NCBI GenBank assembly: GCA_000333855.2
Contig: CM007316.1
Span: forward strand, 235,623-299,622
DNA length: 64,000 bases
Reading direction: 5' to 3'
Source: Endotrypanum monterogeii
Taxonomy: Eukaryota > Euglenozoa > Kinetoplastea > Trypanosomatida > Trypanosomatidae
Shown here piece after piece: positions 41,208-53,553 of this stretch. The notes under the pieces were generated by a model, which was given only the letters and a program-made list of their open reading frames with translations, ran no database searches and was not told the DNA's origin. Made by a program: the position numbers and the translations under genes. How positions within the stretch are numbered: position 1 is the first letter of the stretch; every line of letters starts with the position of its first letter.

Positions 41208-44200
41208 AGTACCAGTGTGCGGACTCGGTGATGGTCGACTTCAGTCACTCGAGCGGGGTCAAGGACTGCACGGGAACTCAGAGAGATGACTTGACTGCCG
41301 AAGAGAGAGTATCACCCGGTGCCATTGCTGTTTCTCCCGGGCCGCATAACGTGTCTGCCGCGCTTACACCGCTGACGACGACCGAGGCCCTGCCCGTCTC
41401 GCAGCTTTCAGCCCCGTCGATACTAAACTCACCGAGGGTGCGTAGCGAGGTCTCTCCGGATGAGTGGTACGAGCCCACCGCAGGAAATTCGGCCCTCGAA
41501 TTGCCGAACAGTGCCATAAATGTGCTGCTCGCTGGTCACTGCTGCGGCACAGGGGGGCCCAAAACCACCACACAAAACTCAAGCTCTGTCGCTTCGACGC
41601 ATTCTGCTCATGTGCTCGCTCCGTACCCGCGACTTGACGGCAATGAGAAACAAGCGAACAGCTCATCCCCGGGAGCTGAGGCCACCTCGGCCATGATGCG
41701 GAGTCACAGGGCTCCCCTGAGCCTCCAGTCGAGCTCGAACAACCGCAGGAGAAGCAACGTCAGCCCATTGAGGGGGCCACGTAGACGAAAAGACGCCGTT
41801 GTAGACGACGAGGATTACACCGACGGCCAGCGTTTCATCGTCCAAAACCCACTCAAGGGCCGTTCATTCACCAGCAGTTCCGGTTGCTCGCTTAACAGCC
41901 CCGTCTACAAGCCAGAAATATTGACAGGGACGACTAGCACTATGCAGAAGGTGAGCTTCGATGACGGCAACCGGGTGGAAAACTTTCCTGAGCTATGTGG
42001 AGAGGAGACGGTGCAAGTTAAGGCCTCTGGGCGGGTCGAGGGCCCGTGGTCCAGCAGGCACGGAAACCTGATTGAGTTACACGCAGTCGATTCGGACGAG
42101 GAGCGGTCGTTGCAGGAGAAGCATGAGGCACGCGTGTGTTGCACTCTTTCCAGTCTACCAGCAGTTACATTCATCATGTGCTTCGGTGCTATTATTGTCG
42201 GCTTGTTGGGCTTTCTGCCTTTTTACTTTGTCGGCGTCCAGTGCAACTCTCGCACCACCGAGTACCTTTTGAGTGAGGCAATGAAGGGCGTCGCCTCCAT
42301 CACACAGAACAGCCTAGCGATGCTGCCCGCCTTCGTGCACATCGTCACTTTCAATTACATCAAGCGTCATAACACGACACTGGAGGAGACGAACTTTCCC
42401 GATAACCCAGAGAGGTTGATGAGGTCACTCCTCACAGTTCTTACGCGCTTCAACGCATCTGTCACGTATCTGCGATTTGTCTACGAGGGTGGTCTCTACA
42501 CAAATGCTGGATACACCAACCCAGTCTCAACAGACGCGAGCCAGACGCAGAGGATCTACGGCGGTTACAGCCGCACAAGCGATCTAGTTCCAATGCTCGA
42601 AATGCACAATGAAAGCGTCACTGTTGTTGAGCCTCCGAACGTGCTGGGGTACTTCGACTTCAACCGCGAAATCACCCACCCTGGCGGTCCTATGAATCAG
42701 ATAGTGAATACCTGGCTTGCAGATCCTCAAAACACCACACGCTGGCTGCTGGCTTCGGATAACGCTACCTCGACCTACTTCAACTTTGCGATGCCCTTTT
42801 TGGTGAACGGCAAGCTTGGCTACTGCGTAGCTGGCTCGCCCTCCGACGCGATCATCAGAGAAACCACCACCCTCGTTGGATTTCTGCGCGCAAATGGCCG
42901 CATCTTCCTCGTCGACCCCCTGCGTAACATTCTCGTGGTGAACAGTTGGAACCAGTCTGTGCAGCATAGAACACCTAACAGCTCAGTCGGGGCGACAATC
43001 TATACGCCAACTTATATATACGAAATCACGGAGCCGATCATTCTGGCTGCCATGAAGGTGGTTAATCAGAGCGGCAGCTGGACAGAGGTGCTACGGAATA
43101 GAGATACTGCTCTCATCTCCTTTCCCTTCAAGGGTAACAACGCATTTCTCAACCTCACGAAGGTAAAGGACTCGTACGGTCTGGACCTCGTTCTCGGTGT
43201 TGTTGTGGTTCGGGCCGACTTTGAGAGCGCTTTCTCAACGGCGCGTACAGTGGTCATCACGGTGACGGTGGTGGTGGTTGTGATTGCCGCGGTCGTCTCG
43301 GTGGTGATTGCGTGGTTTGTGGTGCGAGAAATGAAGCGACTTATTCCACAGCTCATCCGCGCCTCCAACCTTGAGGTCTCCAATAACGACGACAGGGACT
43401 ATCGCGTGCAGGGTTGGCTGGCGTACATCACTGAAATTCGGGGAATTCATGAAGCTTTTGTGCGCGTCGAGCGGAGCCTGCGAGAGATGCGCACGTTTGT
43501 GCCTGCAGCTGTCATGACGCTGGCGCCTTCCGATGGATCACGTGACGATAACGACTTTGCTGACGGCAAAACGCGCCGGGTGCGCAGTCGCTTCAACGCT
43601 AACATAGTGAAGGACAACACGAACGAATTCTCTTGTGTTGATGTGGCGATGGTGCTTGTAGATGTTCACTGTGCACTGGACACGGCTGAGGCGTGCGCGA
43701 TGATGGATATTATTTCGCAACACGCCGAGGAGTACACCGGTTTTATCGAGTCCGTAAGTTCCAGCAGCTTCTTTGTCAACTTCGGGACTCAGTCGCAGAA
43801 CCCACTCGTGGTGTCAAAGATTTGTCGCTTTGCACTCGATGTGTATTTGGCCGTGCCAGAGTACATGCGCAGCCGCGTTGTCTGCTTTGCTGTCCGCATG
43901 CCGTTTCTCGTTGGCACGTGTGGTGCACGACACAGTAAAGCCCGCGTTGTTTTTGATACGCAGAGGATGCTGGACATCTCCAAGGTTTTGTGGGACATCG
44001 GCTGCCACGTAGCCTCCACGACTGATACACTGTCACATTTCGCGACGAGTAGCGCGCAAATTCCATGGTACCGCATCGACTGCGTGCGCTTTCCCGATGA
44101 GGTTTCACAGGTGACGCTGTGCGAGCTGCTGGACCCCTGCTCGTCGCTGGAGGATAATGCGAACATATCGAAGAAAATGGGTGATGGTCTCTCGAAGATG

Positions 44201-45784
44201 TGCAAGGGCGAGTACAGAGAGGCGATCTTGACATTCGACTCGGCGCACAGCGAGAATGTGCACCTCAAACGTTTGCGCCAGATTTGCGTAGACCGCATCG
44301 CTTCAGGTGACACAAGTAAGTACATTCATCTCATTCAGGATGTCTACACACTGGACACTACTTCCGGCAATCAGGACGAGATGCTGATGAGCGGGGGTGC
44401 CACGATGTACGACTATGATGCAAACGGTCTCGCCGGCGCGAACGCTAGCAACGGCGAGGTGAGTGCCTTGTTGACGAAAGGCACAGGGTTCGAGCGCAGC
44501 TCCCCGGAGGACGGTGTTGGGATGGAGTCTTCATCGTTTGGGGGGATCGCTGCCGAGGCCTTACCTTTATTCGAGCGTAACGTCACTCTGACTGGCAACC
44601 CGAAAGCGGTGCTGTCACCATCTGGGTCAGCTGATGGTGAGGCGGTAGAGCCCTTTTACCTCACCGAGAGGGCTGTAGCAACCGGAATGGGTCCTCCTGA
44701 GTTCCCTGCTGTCTCAGCGTCACCGGTGACTGGCGTCGGCAGTGCGGGTCTCGGCCTTCCTCCTCTGCCCCCGCGAGCCCCTGGGATCGGGGCGACGGCA
44801 ACCAGCATGCCCGGAAGCTCGTCTCCATTGGGCGCCGGTGAGGACAATGATAGTGAGGCACCGTCGTTTCTCACAGGCGCCTTCGTCTTTGAATCCTCCG
44901 TGGCCTCGGCAGAAGCCGTGGGTGTGGTTGCACAGAGTGCTGACGAGCCACAGGTGTTGCGGGACGTGAATCATCACGAGTGGCAGCTGTCCCTCTATCC
45001 GATTGGTCGCGGCGCGTTCAGTTTTATTTACCTCGGCATGTCAGACGACGGTGTCCAGGTTGCTATCAAGCGTATACCTCGGTTACACCGTGGGATCAAG
45101 GAGGAGGAAATGGTGTCGGAGGTGTGTACGTGCGCCAAGCTACGCCATCCCAACATTGTACCCTACATCTCCTGCTGCGTCACCCAGTCGTACCTCGCCA
45201 TCGTTATGGAGTACATGCCGGGTGGCTCGCTGCACGACATCATCGACAATTTTGGAAAATTGCCTCGCACAGTTGTGCGCCGGTTTATGCTCGATATTGT
45301 TAACGGGCTGGCGTACCTTCACGAGTCAACGACGCATGGTGACGTGAAGCCACACAATATTCTGCTTGGTGTCGACGGCGTCTGCAAGCTGTCAGACTTC
45401 GGCTCTGCCTCGGACAAGCTCACAGAGGCGTGTTGTGTCAACGAAGACCGCCTTATGCGTGGTACCGCCGTGTACATCTCACCCGAGGGTGCGCAAAATC
45501 TTCCGCTTACCTCCGCCTCTGATATCTACTCTCTCGGCATCTCTTTCTTGGAGATGGTTTTGGGTCGCTTGCCGTGGAAGTGGGCCGACGCCGAGAGAAC
45601 AGACTTGCTGCCCCTACGCCACGACCATGAGTTCGTCCAGTGTCTCACTGCTAACGTCATCGTCGTCGACATTCCTGATAACCTCGACAATGACATACGC
45701 GAGCTTGCCTTGGCGAGCTGTGCGGAATGCCCAGAAGATCGACCAACTGCCCAAGAGCTGCTTTCTTTTGCCTTTCTAATTTGA
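41201..45784 (+). CDS. Two-span receptor-type protein kinase with a degenerate cyclase-like domain
   Basis: Order in the 1,527-residue protein: Ser/Pro-rich head 1-315; membrane span about 321-345; a loop of about 340 residues with some nine N-glycosylation sequons, so probably outside; a second span about 683-709; a cyclase-like region about 805-960; a short helical, TPR-like segment about 990-1040; a low-complexity linker; a kinase domain about 1260-1527. The kinase keeps Gly1269 of the G-loop, Lys1290, HGD with Asp1381 and DFG with Asp1399; APE reads SPE. The cyclase-like part retains the first VDV strand and the RMPFLVGTCGARH strand-loop but lacks the GD motif with the second metal ligand, so catalysis is unlikely. 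The loop has the size of a dCache-type sensor; no ligand can be named. ATG 41201 is the first in frame. Confidence 0.85.
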   Translation: MLKYQCADSVMVDFSHSSGVKDCTGTQRDDLTAEERVSPGAIAVSPGPHNVSAALTPLTTTEALPVSQLSAPSILNSPRVRSEVSPDEWYEPTAGNSALELPNSAINVLLAGHCCGTGGPKTTTQNSSSVASTHSAHVLAPYPRLDGNEKQANSSSPGAEATSAMMRSHRAPLSLQSSSNNRRRSNVSPLRGPRRRKDAVVDDEDYTDGQRFIVQNPLKGRSFTSSSGCSLNSPVYKPEILTGTTSTMQKVSFDDGNRVENFPELCGEETVQVKASGRVEGPWSSRHGNLIELHAVDSDEERSLQEKHEARVCCTLSSLPAVTFIMCFGAIIVGLLGFLPFYFVGVQCNSRTTEYLLSEAMKGVASITQNSLAMLPAFVHIVTFNYIKRHNTTLEETNFPDNPERLMRSLLTVLTRFNASVTYLRFVYEGGLYTNAGYTNPVSTDASQTQRIYGGYSRTSDLVPMLEMHNESVTVVEPPNVLGYFDFNREITHPGGPMNQIVNTWLADPQNTTRWLLASDNATSTYFNFAMPFLVNGKLGYCVAGSPSDAIIRETTTLVGFLRANGRIFLVDPLRNILVVNSWNQSVQHRTPNSSVGATIYTPTYIYEITEPIILAAMKVVNQSGSWTEVLRNRDTALISFPFKGNNAFLNLTKVKDSYGLDLVLGVVVVRADFESAFSTARTVVITVTVVVVVIAAVVSVVIAWFVVREMKRLIPQLIRASNLEVSNNDDRDYRVQGWLAYITEIRGIHEAFVRVERSLREMRTFVPAAVMTLAPSDGSRDDNDFADGKTRRVRSRFNANIVKDNTNEFSCVDVAMVLVDVHCALDTAEACAMMDIISQHAEEYTGFIESVSSSSFFVNFGTQSQNPLVVSKICRFALDVYLAVPEYMRSRVVCFAVRMPFLVGTCGARHSKARVVFDTQRMLDISKVLWDIGCHVASTTDTLSHFATSSAQIPWYRIDCVRFPDEVSQVTLCELLDPCSSLEDNANISKKMGDGLSKMCKGEYREAILTFDSAHSENVHLKRLRQICVDRIASGDTSKYIHLIQDVYTLDTTSGNQDEMLMSGGATMYDYDANGLAGANASNGEVSALLTKGTGFERSSPEDGVGMESSSFGGIAAEALPLFERNVTLTGNPKAVLSPSGSADGEAVEPFYLTERAVATGMGPPEFPAVSASPVTGVGSAGLGLPPLPPRAPGIGATATSMPGSSSPLGAGEDNDSEAPSFLTGAFVFESSVASAEAVGVVAQSADEPQVLRDVNHHEWQLSLYPIGRGAFSFIYLGMSDDGVQVAIKRIPRLHRGIKEEEMVSEVCTCAKLRHPNIVPYISCCVTQSYLAIVMEYMPGGSLHDIIDNFGKLPRTVVRRFMLDIVNGLAYLHESTTHGDVKPHNILLGVDGVCKLSDFGSASDKLTEACCVNEDRLMRGTAVYISPEGAQNLPLTSASDIYSLGISFLEMVLGRLPWKWADAERTDLLPLRHDHEFVQCLTANVIVVDIPDNLDNDIRELALASCAECPEDRPTAQELLSFAFLI

Positions 45785-47701
45785 GAGACCTCCCGTTCTA
45801 CTCGCCCCTTTCCATAGGTAACCATCTTTGCACACCCCGTGCCGTAGATTTAGCGAGGCAAAAAGGAAATAATGCAGTCTCGGTGTTCAGCCCCACACGA
45901 TGGCTCGCTTCGTTCGTGCTTCCCTAGTCGGCTCCTCCAAGACTGGTTTCTCAGTCGATCTCATCAGATCACGTCCTTATCTTGATGTGAACCGACTCGT
46001 CCACCTTTTCCCGAGCCTTTATATATGCATATATTCTTCGTGAATCTGCCGCACTTATTTTTGTTCCTGATCTTCCCCCCCCCTCTCTCCGCTTTTTCTT
46101 CCCACTCAACCTGAAAATGCGGGTCAAGGGGAGAAACTCGGAGAAAGGAAAAAGGAAAGAGGGGGGAGGGGCAGCGATAGTCCGCGAGAGCATTTGGTGT
46201 TACCCATTTCTCACTTCTCCCCCCCCTTCATCCGCTTTATCAGTACACGTGTCCTATTTGTGTCTCTTCCGCAGGAAAAAAAAAAATGCATTCGTCTGGT
46301 TATTCAGAAGCTTTTTCTTGATGTGATATCATTTTATATGCGAAAGACTTTGCTTGTGTTTTTTTTTTCTTTCGATAACCCCAAGCCGTGGAGTATCCGT
46401 TTGGGCCTGTGCGTCTCATCCCCTCCCCTCCCCCCCCTCTCATCACTATGCGTGCATTTCTTGGTTGGGCAGATTTTATATCCTCGTGTGCTTCGTAGTG
46501 CCCCCGCATTTTACTTTCCTCACGCGTTTGCGACTGTCCAAGAATCCTTGTTGCGCCACTTTCGACTTTATTCCGCAGCCTAGCGGAATTTCTTGCGAAC
46601 AATGCACCTTAATGTGTGCCGCTGACATGACTGTTGGCATGTGTACGTACGTATGCAGACGCGATTGTAATCGGTACGAATCACGCATTGATCGCTTTGC
46701 CTCTTTTCTTTTTTTCTTTTTTCTTTTCCATGCGACTGCGCCGGGTCGCTCTTACCTCCCCTCTTTTTCTCCCTCCTCCTGTAATGTTTCTGTTCTCCAG
46801 AGAATTGAAAAAAAGAGATTCGTAAGTGCATTGCACGCCGTTATGGTCCTGGAACGCATGTCGAATGGGGCGCAGGGGGCTTGCATGTGTGTGTATGTGT
46901 GTGTGCCCAGACTACTCTTTCTTCGCCTCTAATGGCCTTCACACACTGTCATGCACACATGTGACCTTCGCCTTACCCCAGAAAAAAAAATGTTGACGAA
47001 GACGACATTCCAGGAATGTTCACGCACGAATAAAATCGACGAACACAATCCAGTAGAAATTCTCAGGCACCAAGAGCAACGTCCTTGGCGCGTTTTCTTC
47101 TCCCCAAATGAGTGCGTTGTTAGCGGTCTACTTCCATATTTTCTTGGCGTGTGCTCGCATACGTCAACCCCGTAATTAGGTCCTGTGTGTGCTGGATTTT
47201 TAAAAGGGTCGCCCCCGTCTTTTTTTTTTGTGCTACCCCCATTTGCACGCACCTATTTTGTTTTCGCTCTCCTTACATTTTTTTCGTTCATTGACACCGG
47301 CACGTGTGTGTGCGTGTGAGTTTGTGTGTGTGTTTGTTTCGGTTTTGGTTTATCACATGGTTTGATTTCTATGTGTATTGGTTGACGCTCGGGCGTAAGG
47401 AAGATAATTCGCTTTGATACACGTGAATACAGTTCGACGTGCGCGTCTGTCTTTTTCACTTTGCCTTACGATTTTTCCTACATTACTTATTTATGTTCCT
47501 CGCGTCTTGTACACATCCGATACGATCAAAGCAGATTTTTTTTTGTGGTTTCGCTTTGCCTTTTTCCTTCTTTGATACCAGTGGTGTCTCACGGAGGTCT
47601 TTTTTTTCTCTTTTCTCATCTTTGCTCTACAAAATATGTGATGCGTTATGTCGACATGTGGTTGTATATGGGTAGGCGTTCATAACTGTGTGTCTGTCGC
47701 G

Positions 47702-47721
47702 TATATATATATATATATATT
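47702..47721. repeat. (TA)n microsatellite
   Basis: About 20 bases of TA. Confidence 0.95.
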
Positions 47722-48290
47722 TCTTTTTAGCGGGTGAAGCCGTCTTATAACAGGTCCCCCCGTTTTTCTCTCCTTCCCCATCCACATGTCTCAGTTTTTT
47801 TTCTCTAACACTTGTATACCCCCTAAATGTTTTCTCGTATGTTTGTCCTCCTTTCGTTCCTTCTCATCTCTCTGATCTCTCCTTTATTTTTTTTTGATTT
47901 GGGGAGACGAAAAAAAAAATCCATATTGCACTTCACACCCCCAACCCGCTTCTCCGAATTACCTCGGTGTGTTCACCGTTTTTTTTTTTTGCGTGCTAAA
48001 AGGGCCAAAGGCGGACATTGGTGCTCAGAAGAAGTACAGACGTGATGAGGTGAAAGAGGGCAAGGAAGCGAAATAAAGCGGGGCGAGATGCAGCGCACGT
48101 ATTATTTATTATTATTATTCTGCTTCGATCTCTTGCTTGATTTCACATGCACCCTCACGTGTACAGCTTCTCATCCCTCGCCAACATTTTATTTATTTTT
48201 TATTTTCCTGATTTCTCTGCAGTTGAAACGGTCACCAATCAAATTTGTGTCAACAATCGGTGGCATTTTCCAATGGTTTGGTGGATATAT

Positions 48291-48291
<1 letters not shown>

Positions 48292-48346
<55 letters not shown>

Positions 48347-48347
48347 G
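48292..48347. repeat. (CA)n followed by (TA)n
   Basis: About 28 bases of CA run directly into about 27 bases of TA. Confidence 0.95.
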
Positions 48348-50314
48348 TCTCGCAAGTGAATGCCCCCGCGCGATCCGCTGGATTCTCGCACACGGCCTAC
48401 CTTTTCCATTTCGTCTTCTGATTTTATCATTGGTGTATACCTTCACTGATTCTCGTCCTTGAGCCCAGCACACCACTTCTTGATCTTTTTCACTGGTCTT
48501 GTATTGATCTCTCTCTCTGGCCGCACGAATCGGGCAGCCGCATTGTAGTGTGTCAAGGCCTAGACCCCCATAGGCGGCTGGAGCCTCCGTTGGGAGCAGT
48601 GAACCAGCGCTCGAGTGTGGTTGCGAACTCACATTAACGATAGAGCAATCTGGAGGTGGTGTGGTGCGCCGAGGAGACCTGCAATGGTGAGCGAGCCCTG
48701 GTGCCAACTCCCTTTGAATTTTCCAGACCTCACGAGATCAAAAAAAGCCTAGAAAGCATTTTTTTGTTTTCAAAGTAGGTTTGTAGGCTGCCGATGCAAC
48801 ATGTTATCGTGTTGCCAGTGGCTAACATCACCGTCTCCACCTTTGGCGGTACATGAGGTGGGTGGGCAATCCATCCAGGCAGCAGGCTCATCCCCCCACC
48901 GGTGGTGGTGGTGGTGAGCGTAAGAAAGATCACAGCGAGTCACCGATATCCATACATCGGGGGCACTTGACGATTGGGCTCATAAACCTTCGGCGGACGG
49001 TGTATGAGTCGTCAGCAGCGCAATCTTTTGCCCAAGGCGGTGGGTGGGTCATGAATAAACCTTGCAGAGAGAGGGGCGATGCGGTGCTTTGTTTCTTTTT
49101 CTGAAGAAAAAAGAAAAAAACGTTTCAAGGGGGGGAGGGGGGGATAAAAAGAGACCATATACAATTACTCATTTGATACTTTTACGATGCCTCGCGTATA
49201 ATCATCGAGGAAAAAAAAAGTGTTTTTGATTTTGGGAGAAACGTTTCTGCCTTTGTCTGTGTGATCTTTTTCAAATTTATTATCTATTCACTCCGGATTC
49301 AAGCCACTTGCTCATCTCAACCCGTCTTGAGGTTCCGTTTTCTCTCCCCCTTGCCCGCTTTTTTTATTTCTGCCTCTCAGCCTTTTTCTCTTCTGCCCTG
49401 GTCTTCTTGTATATTCTCTTCTTTTCCCCCGGAGATTGCGCTTTCGTTGGGTTTTCTACATATCATTAAAAAAAAAAGGTGTTCCCTGGCCCCGTGATCG
49501 TCCTTTCTTCTCACTGTCGCTGCTGTGTTGTTCTTCAGTGAGGCTTATGTGGGGGTGCTTTCCGCCGACCCGCAACTGTCTCCCTCCCCTCTCACTCCAA
49601 AAATACCCAAAGCGACTCGTTTCGTGTCTGTTTCACATCGTCTTGTTTGTTTCCTCTTTTTTTTGTTGTTTTTAGCATCGTATGTCCCCCAGACTTCACC
49701 TTCATTTGGCCAGTCTTCGATTTCGTCTCTCTCAACTTCACACAACCCATACTCGTTCCACGATGGGCGCACCTCGTCGCTTTTTTAAATTTTTTTGCGT
49801 ACTTCCCTCTTACCCTCGCGCGCTACAGTTCACGTCTCCCTTGTCGAGGATCGCGAATATGCTGACGTGTCTGATGACGATGCACGCACGAAGAAAGAAA
49901 ATTAATCATGCAGCTTTGCCGTCCGCAGAAAGAAAAGAGGATACGTTCATAGGCTTATCTGGCAGCATTTTTTTTTTTGCTGTTTTTCTTGGCCTCTTGA
50001 CATCGCCCTCTTTTATTTCTTGCATTCCTTTTCTTCCTTTTTTTTTTCTCCGTGACACTTGGTACATGTGCGTGTTCATGTCCAGAGATGTGGATGTTTA
50101 TCCTGAGTAATCGATAGTATGTGAAGTAGACATACATCCGTAAGAATAGGTTGGCGTCAGTCCCGCTATTATGGGTAAGTGAAGTCTCAGCCTACCTCCT
50201 TTTTTTTTCTCTTTCGAGCTGTACTTTTATTTTTCCCTGTTCGCTTTCTTTCTTCCTTAATATCTTATCTTCTACTCCCCTGTCTGAGCAAACGCCACGC
50301 GGGTGTGTGTTTTG

Positions 50315-50356
50315 TATAAATAAATATAAATGTAAATAAATAAATAAATATATATT
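50315..50356. repeat. TAAATA-rich tract
   Basis: Repeated TAAA/TAAATA units ending in TATATA. AU-rich in RNA; possible stability element in the long spacer. Confidence 0.85.
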
Positions 50357-52348
50357 TTCCTGCCACTATAGCGTCTGTGTGCTCCTTCTTTTTGCTGCTA
50401 CCTCGTACGACTGCTGTCGCCCATTACTTGTATTACCAATGTCAGGAAGCGGAGATCGTTTTTTCCACGCGAATATTCATTTCACGGATGCCTGCTCATT
50501 TACGCGTGTGACGTTCTAAGGTTTGCGTGTGTGTGTGTGCATGTGTGTCTCGGCTCGTGTTGCGCTGTATACTATTTTTTTTTTTTTGATTCCTTCGGAC
50601 TTCCGCCGAGGGTAAGACACAGCAATGCTCAGTAGATGGCCCCCATATTTTTTGTTATTTGCTTTCCGGTCATTTTTGCGTTCTCCTAGAAACAACAACA
50701 AAAAAACTCTCGCCAAGTTTTCCTAGTGTCCCACGCGCTCGGTTCTTCATACAGGCGTGAACTGAGGGTGGGGTCACGGAGGAGAGCTCGCAGACCAGGC
50801 TGCCATTTATATATATATTTTTCACTTTCCACCGCTTTCTTTGAGGTGATCTACTAGGCTCAAACAAAATATTCAATTCCTAATTTTTGTTGTGCTATCG
50901 TCGTTTTCCCCCGCTTTCTCCCCCTTGCCGACATCTCCTCTGCGTTGGCGTGTGTCGTTCGCGTCGTCTTTGACCCCTTTTGGAATTAATCTCAGGTGTT
51001 CCAACGCCAAGTCTTGGTCTTTTTCGTTTTTTTTTCTCGTATCGCTTTTACGTGTGGGGAAATCACTTAAGGGGCTACAGATATAGACAGCAAAATAAAA
51101 AAAAAGGTGATGACTAACGGTCTTTCCATCAACTCCGTTAGGGAGGGGGAGTGGGAGAAGGGCAGGCGAAGCGGAACGACCGATGCTTTGGTAGGGTGGG
51201 ATGTAAGCGAATGATACCAGGCCAGAGCTTCGGTTCAATGGTGCAGGACACAGGGAAAATAGTCATTCACCTCAGTGGCTCCCCAACTCTCTGTACTACC
51301 CCGCTGTTTGGTGCTAACCATCAACCACCGAGGGTGGCGTATGTGTGTGTGTGATGTAGGAGGAATAATTAAACTTGAAAAAAAAAAAAGGATGGGTAAT
51401 TGGCTGCAGATGTGCAATCTCTGTGCGTTGGTAAATTTGATGAGTGCCTGTTGCGGAACTCACGGTTTGATACCCAAAACGCCCCTGATGAGGAAAAAAA
51501 AAAAATACTCTGCAAGTACTCCACTCCTTCAAGACTACAGTTTTCTTGCGTTGTGTGCTTTTCGCAGCAACCGCATTCCGTCTCAGGCAACTAGAGGAAA
51601 GTGAGAGTGACTTTCGGCTGTCTGCATACAGCGACTTGCTACGTTGCCTTTTACTCGTTTTCATTTTCTCCGGTCCCTTTTTCTGTATAATCTCTCCCCC
51701 CCCCCCAGACCCTTCTTTCCTGCATCTTCAACTTTTCTGCTGAACATTTTACCCGTGTGCGTTCCTTAAAGGGGGGAGCCTTCTCGTCTGAGATTAAAGA
51801 CTACACGACTTCGTTCCCTCTCCCGTCAACATTCCACACACCTGGCCTGCTTTCTGCCTTTTCTTTGTTGCAACAATGCTCAGATGATCTCGAACATACG
51901 GACACCTTTTGCGTGTATAGGAATACAGACTCATGTGCATAGATAAATTTATTTCGTCATCTGGGGAGATTTTCAGAGCTCCTTCGGTGTGGGTATATCT
52001 ACGTACTTAATCTCCCCTCCCATACTCATGAAGAACGTGCGCGGACACTCATGATAGCATAATCCTACAACCCTTGCGCTGTGCAAGTGCTTTGGTAGGG
52101 CAGATGCCGCGAGTACCTATTTTTTTTTTCTGCGTCACGTCGACACCAACTCTTCCCGTAATACCACGAAAATATGATTTGGTGATTATATATTTTCAAG
52201 CGGATAGGAATGGTAGAGGAGTTGGCCAGCAGATCAAGGGCGTTTTCCCCTCGTAGTCAGCGCTGGTTCTTTTCTTGAAACGAACTCTGCTGATCCCCCC
52301 TCCCCTCCCCTTCCATTTCTTTCCTCCGCTTGTTGCTAGATCGTGGAA

Positions 52349-52364
52349 ATATATATATATATAT
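52349..52364. repeat. (AT)n microsatellite
   Basis: Sixteen bases of AT. Confidence 0.9.
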
Positions 52365-52790
52365 CTTTGTGTGTGTCTAGTTTCTTTTCAGGGATTTTCA
52401 TTCCCCAGCATTTTCGTTGCACTGTTTGCCAAGGCCGGCAGGCTTTTCCCTTAATTGCCCCTGCCTTTTCCCCCTTTCTGCATCCACACGCCGAAGAGCT
52501 TTACAACACTATGAGGTGTACGCAGGGGGGGGGTTGAGGTTGAGACACTCCCAACCCTTTTTTTTCTCGTTCTTCAGTCTCCCCTTTTTCATTCCCACTG
52601 CTTGATAAACTTCAAAGGTATGTAAGCATACTTTCGGGGGGAGGGGAGGCAAACACCATACGTGGTGCTTCAGGGGCCTTCTCAACACTGCGGTTGTGTT
52701 CGGTTATTTTCCGCTTTTGCCTCCATTTCATTATTCACTTCTTTCTTCACCGTTGGCCGTCACTTCTTATTTCATTCCACTTACATACAT

Positions 52791-52811
52791 TATATATATA
52801 TATATATATAT
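52791..52811. repeat. (TA)n microsatellite
   Basis: About 20 bases of TA. Confidence 0.95.
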
Positions 52812-53519
52812 CTCCACACGCGTTCTTGACGTACACATATGTTAACCCCTCAATTCTCACGCTAGGTTTATATCTACGAAGGAAAAACGTCAGGGAAGCA
52901 AGAAGAGCTAAAAAAAAAAAATCTCCCCCTTCGAACTATCCAATTGCGCACACTATCTAACTGTGGGGTCGTAGGCACAGGCGCAAACGCAAGGTTTCAA
53001 TCTGGTGTGTTTTCTCACGCGTTACGAGACACCACCCGAAGGGCAGTTCCCCAGGGCCGACAGTGAGCTCGTACAGTTACCGCGCGCACATCGGCTTGTA
53101 CAAACATTCGCAGAGAAGCGCGGCCAGGGGTGCACATATGGTTCACTCACCACTTCCGGGTACTTCATAAAGGAAAGAGTCGACTGGTCTTAATTGCAAA
53201 CACACACACACAGAAAAAAAAACAAGAGTAAGGCGTAAGGGCACTTTGTCTGCACGGCGCACGTGTATAGGGACTCCAGCCCTTCTCTTCCCCTCCAGTC
53301 CTCCCCGTAAACATTTAGCATCGCAAGTTTTGTAGCCGTTACCACGGCTATCATTCCCGACAGACGTGCGCACGAACGGTGCTAGTGGACTTTTTTTTTT
53401 TGGCCATCTTCTCAATTATATTTTGCCCGTGTATATTCCTTTCTGTCCCATAGGTTGCCAGAAAGCTGTTCACAGTCTCGTTGGTGCTTTTTTGTTTAAC
53501 GTTACCAAAGCGATCCTCT

Positions 53520-53521
<2 letters not shown>

Positions 53522-53550
<29 letters not shown>
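53522..53550. repeat. (GT)n microsatellite
   Basis: Fourteen GT units, then a shorter degenerate GT stretch. Confidence 0.95.
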
Positions 53551-53553
<3 letters not shown>

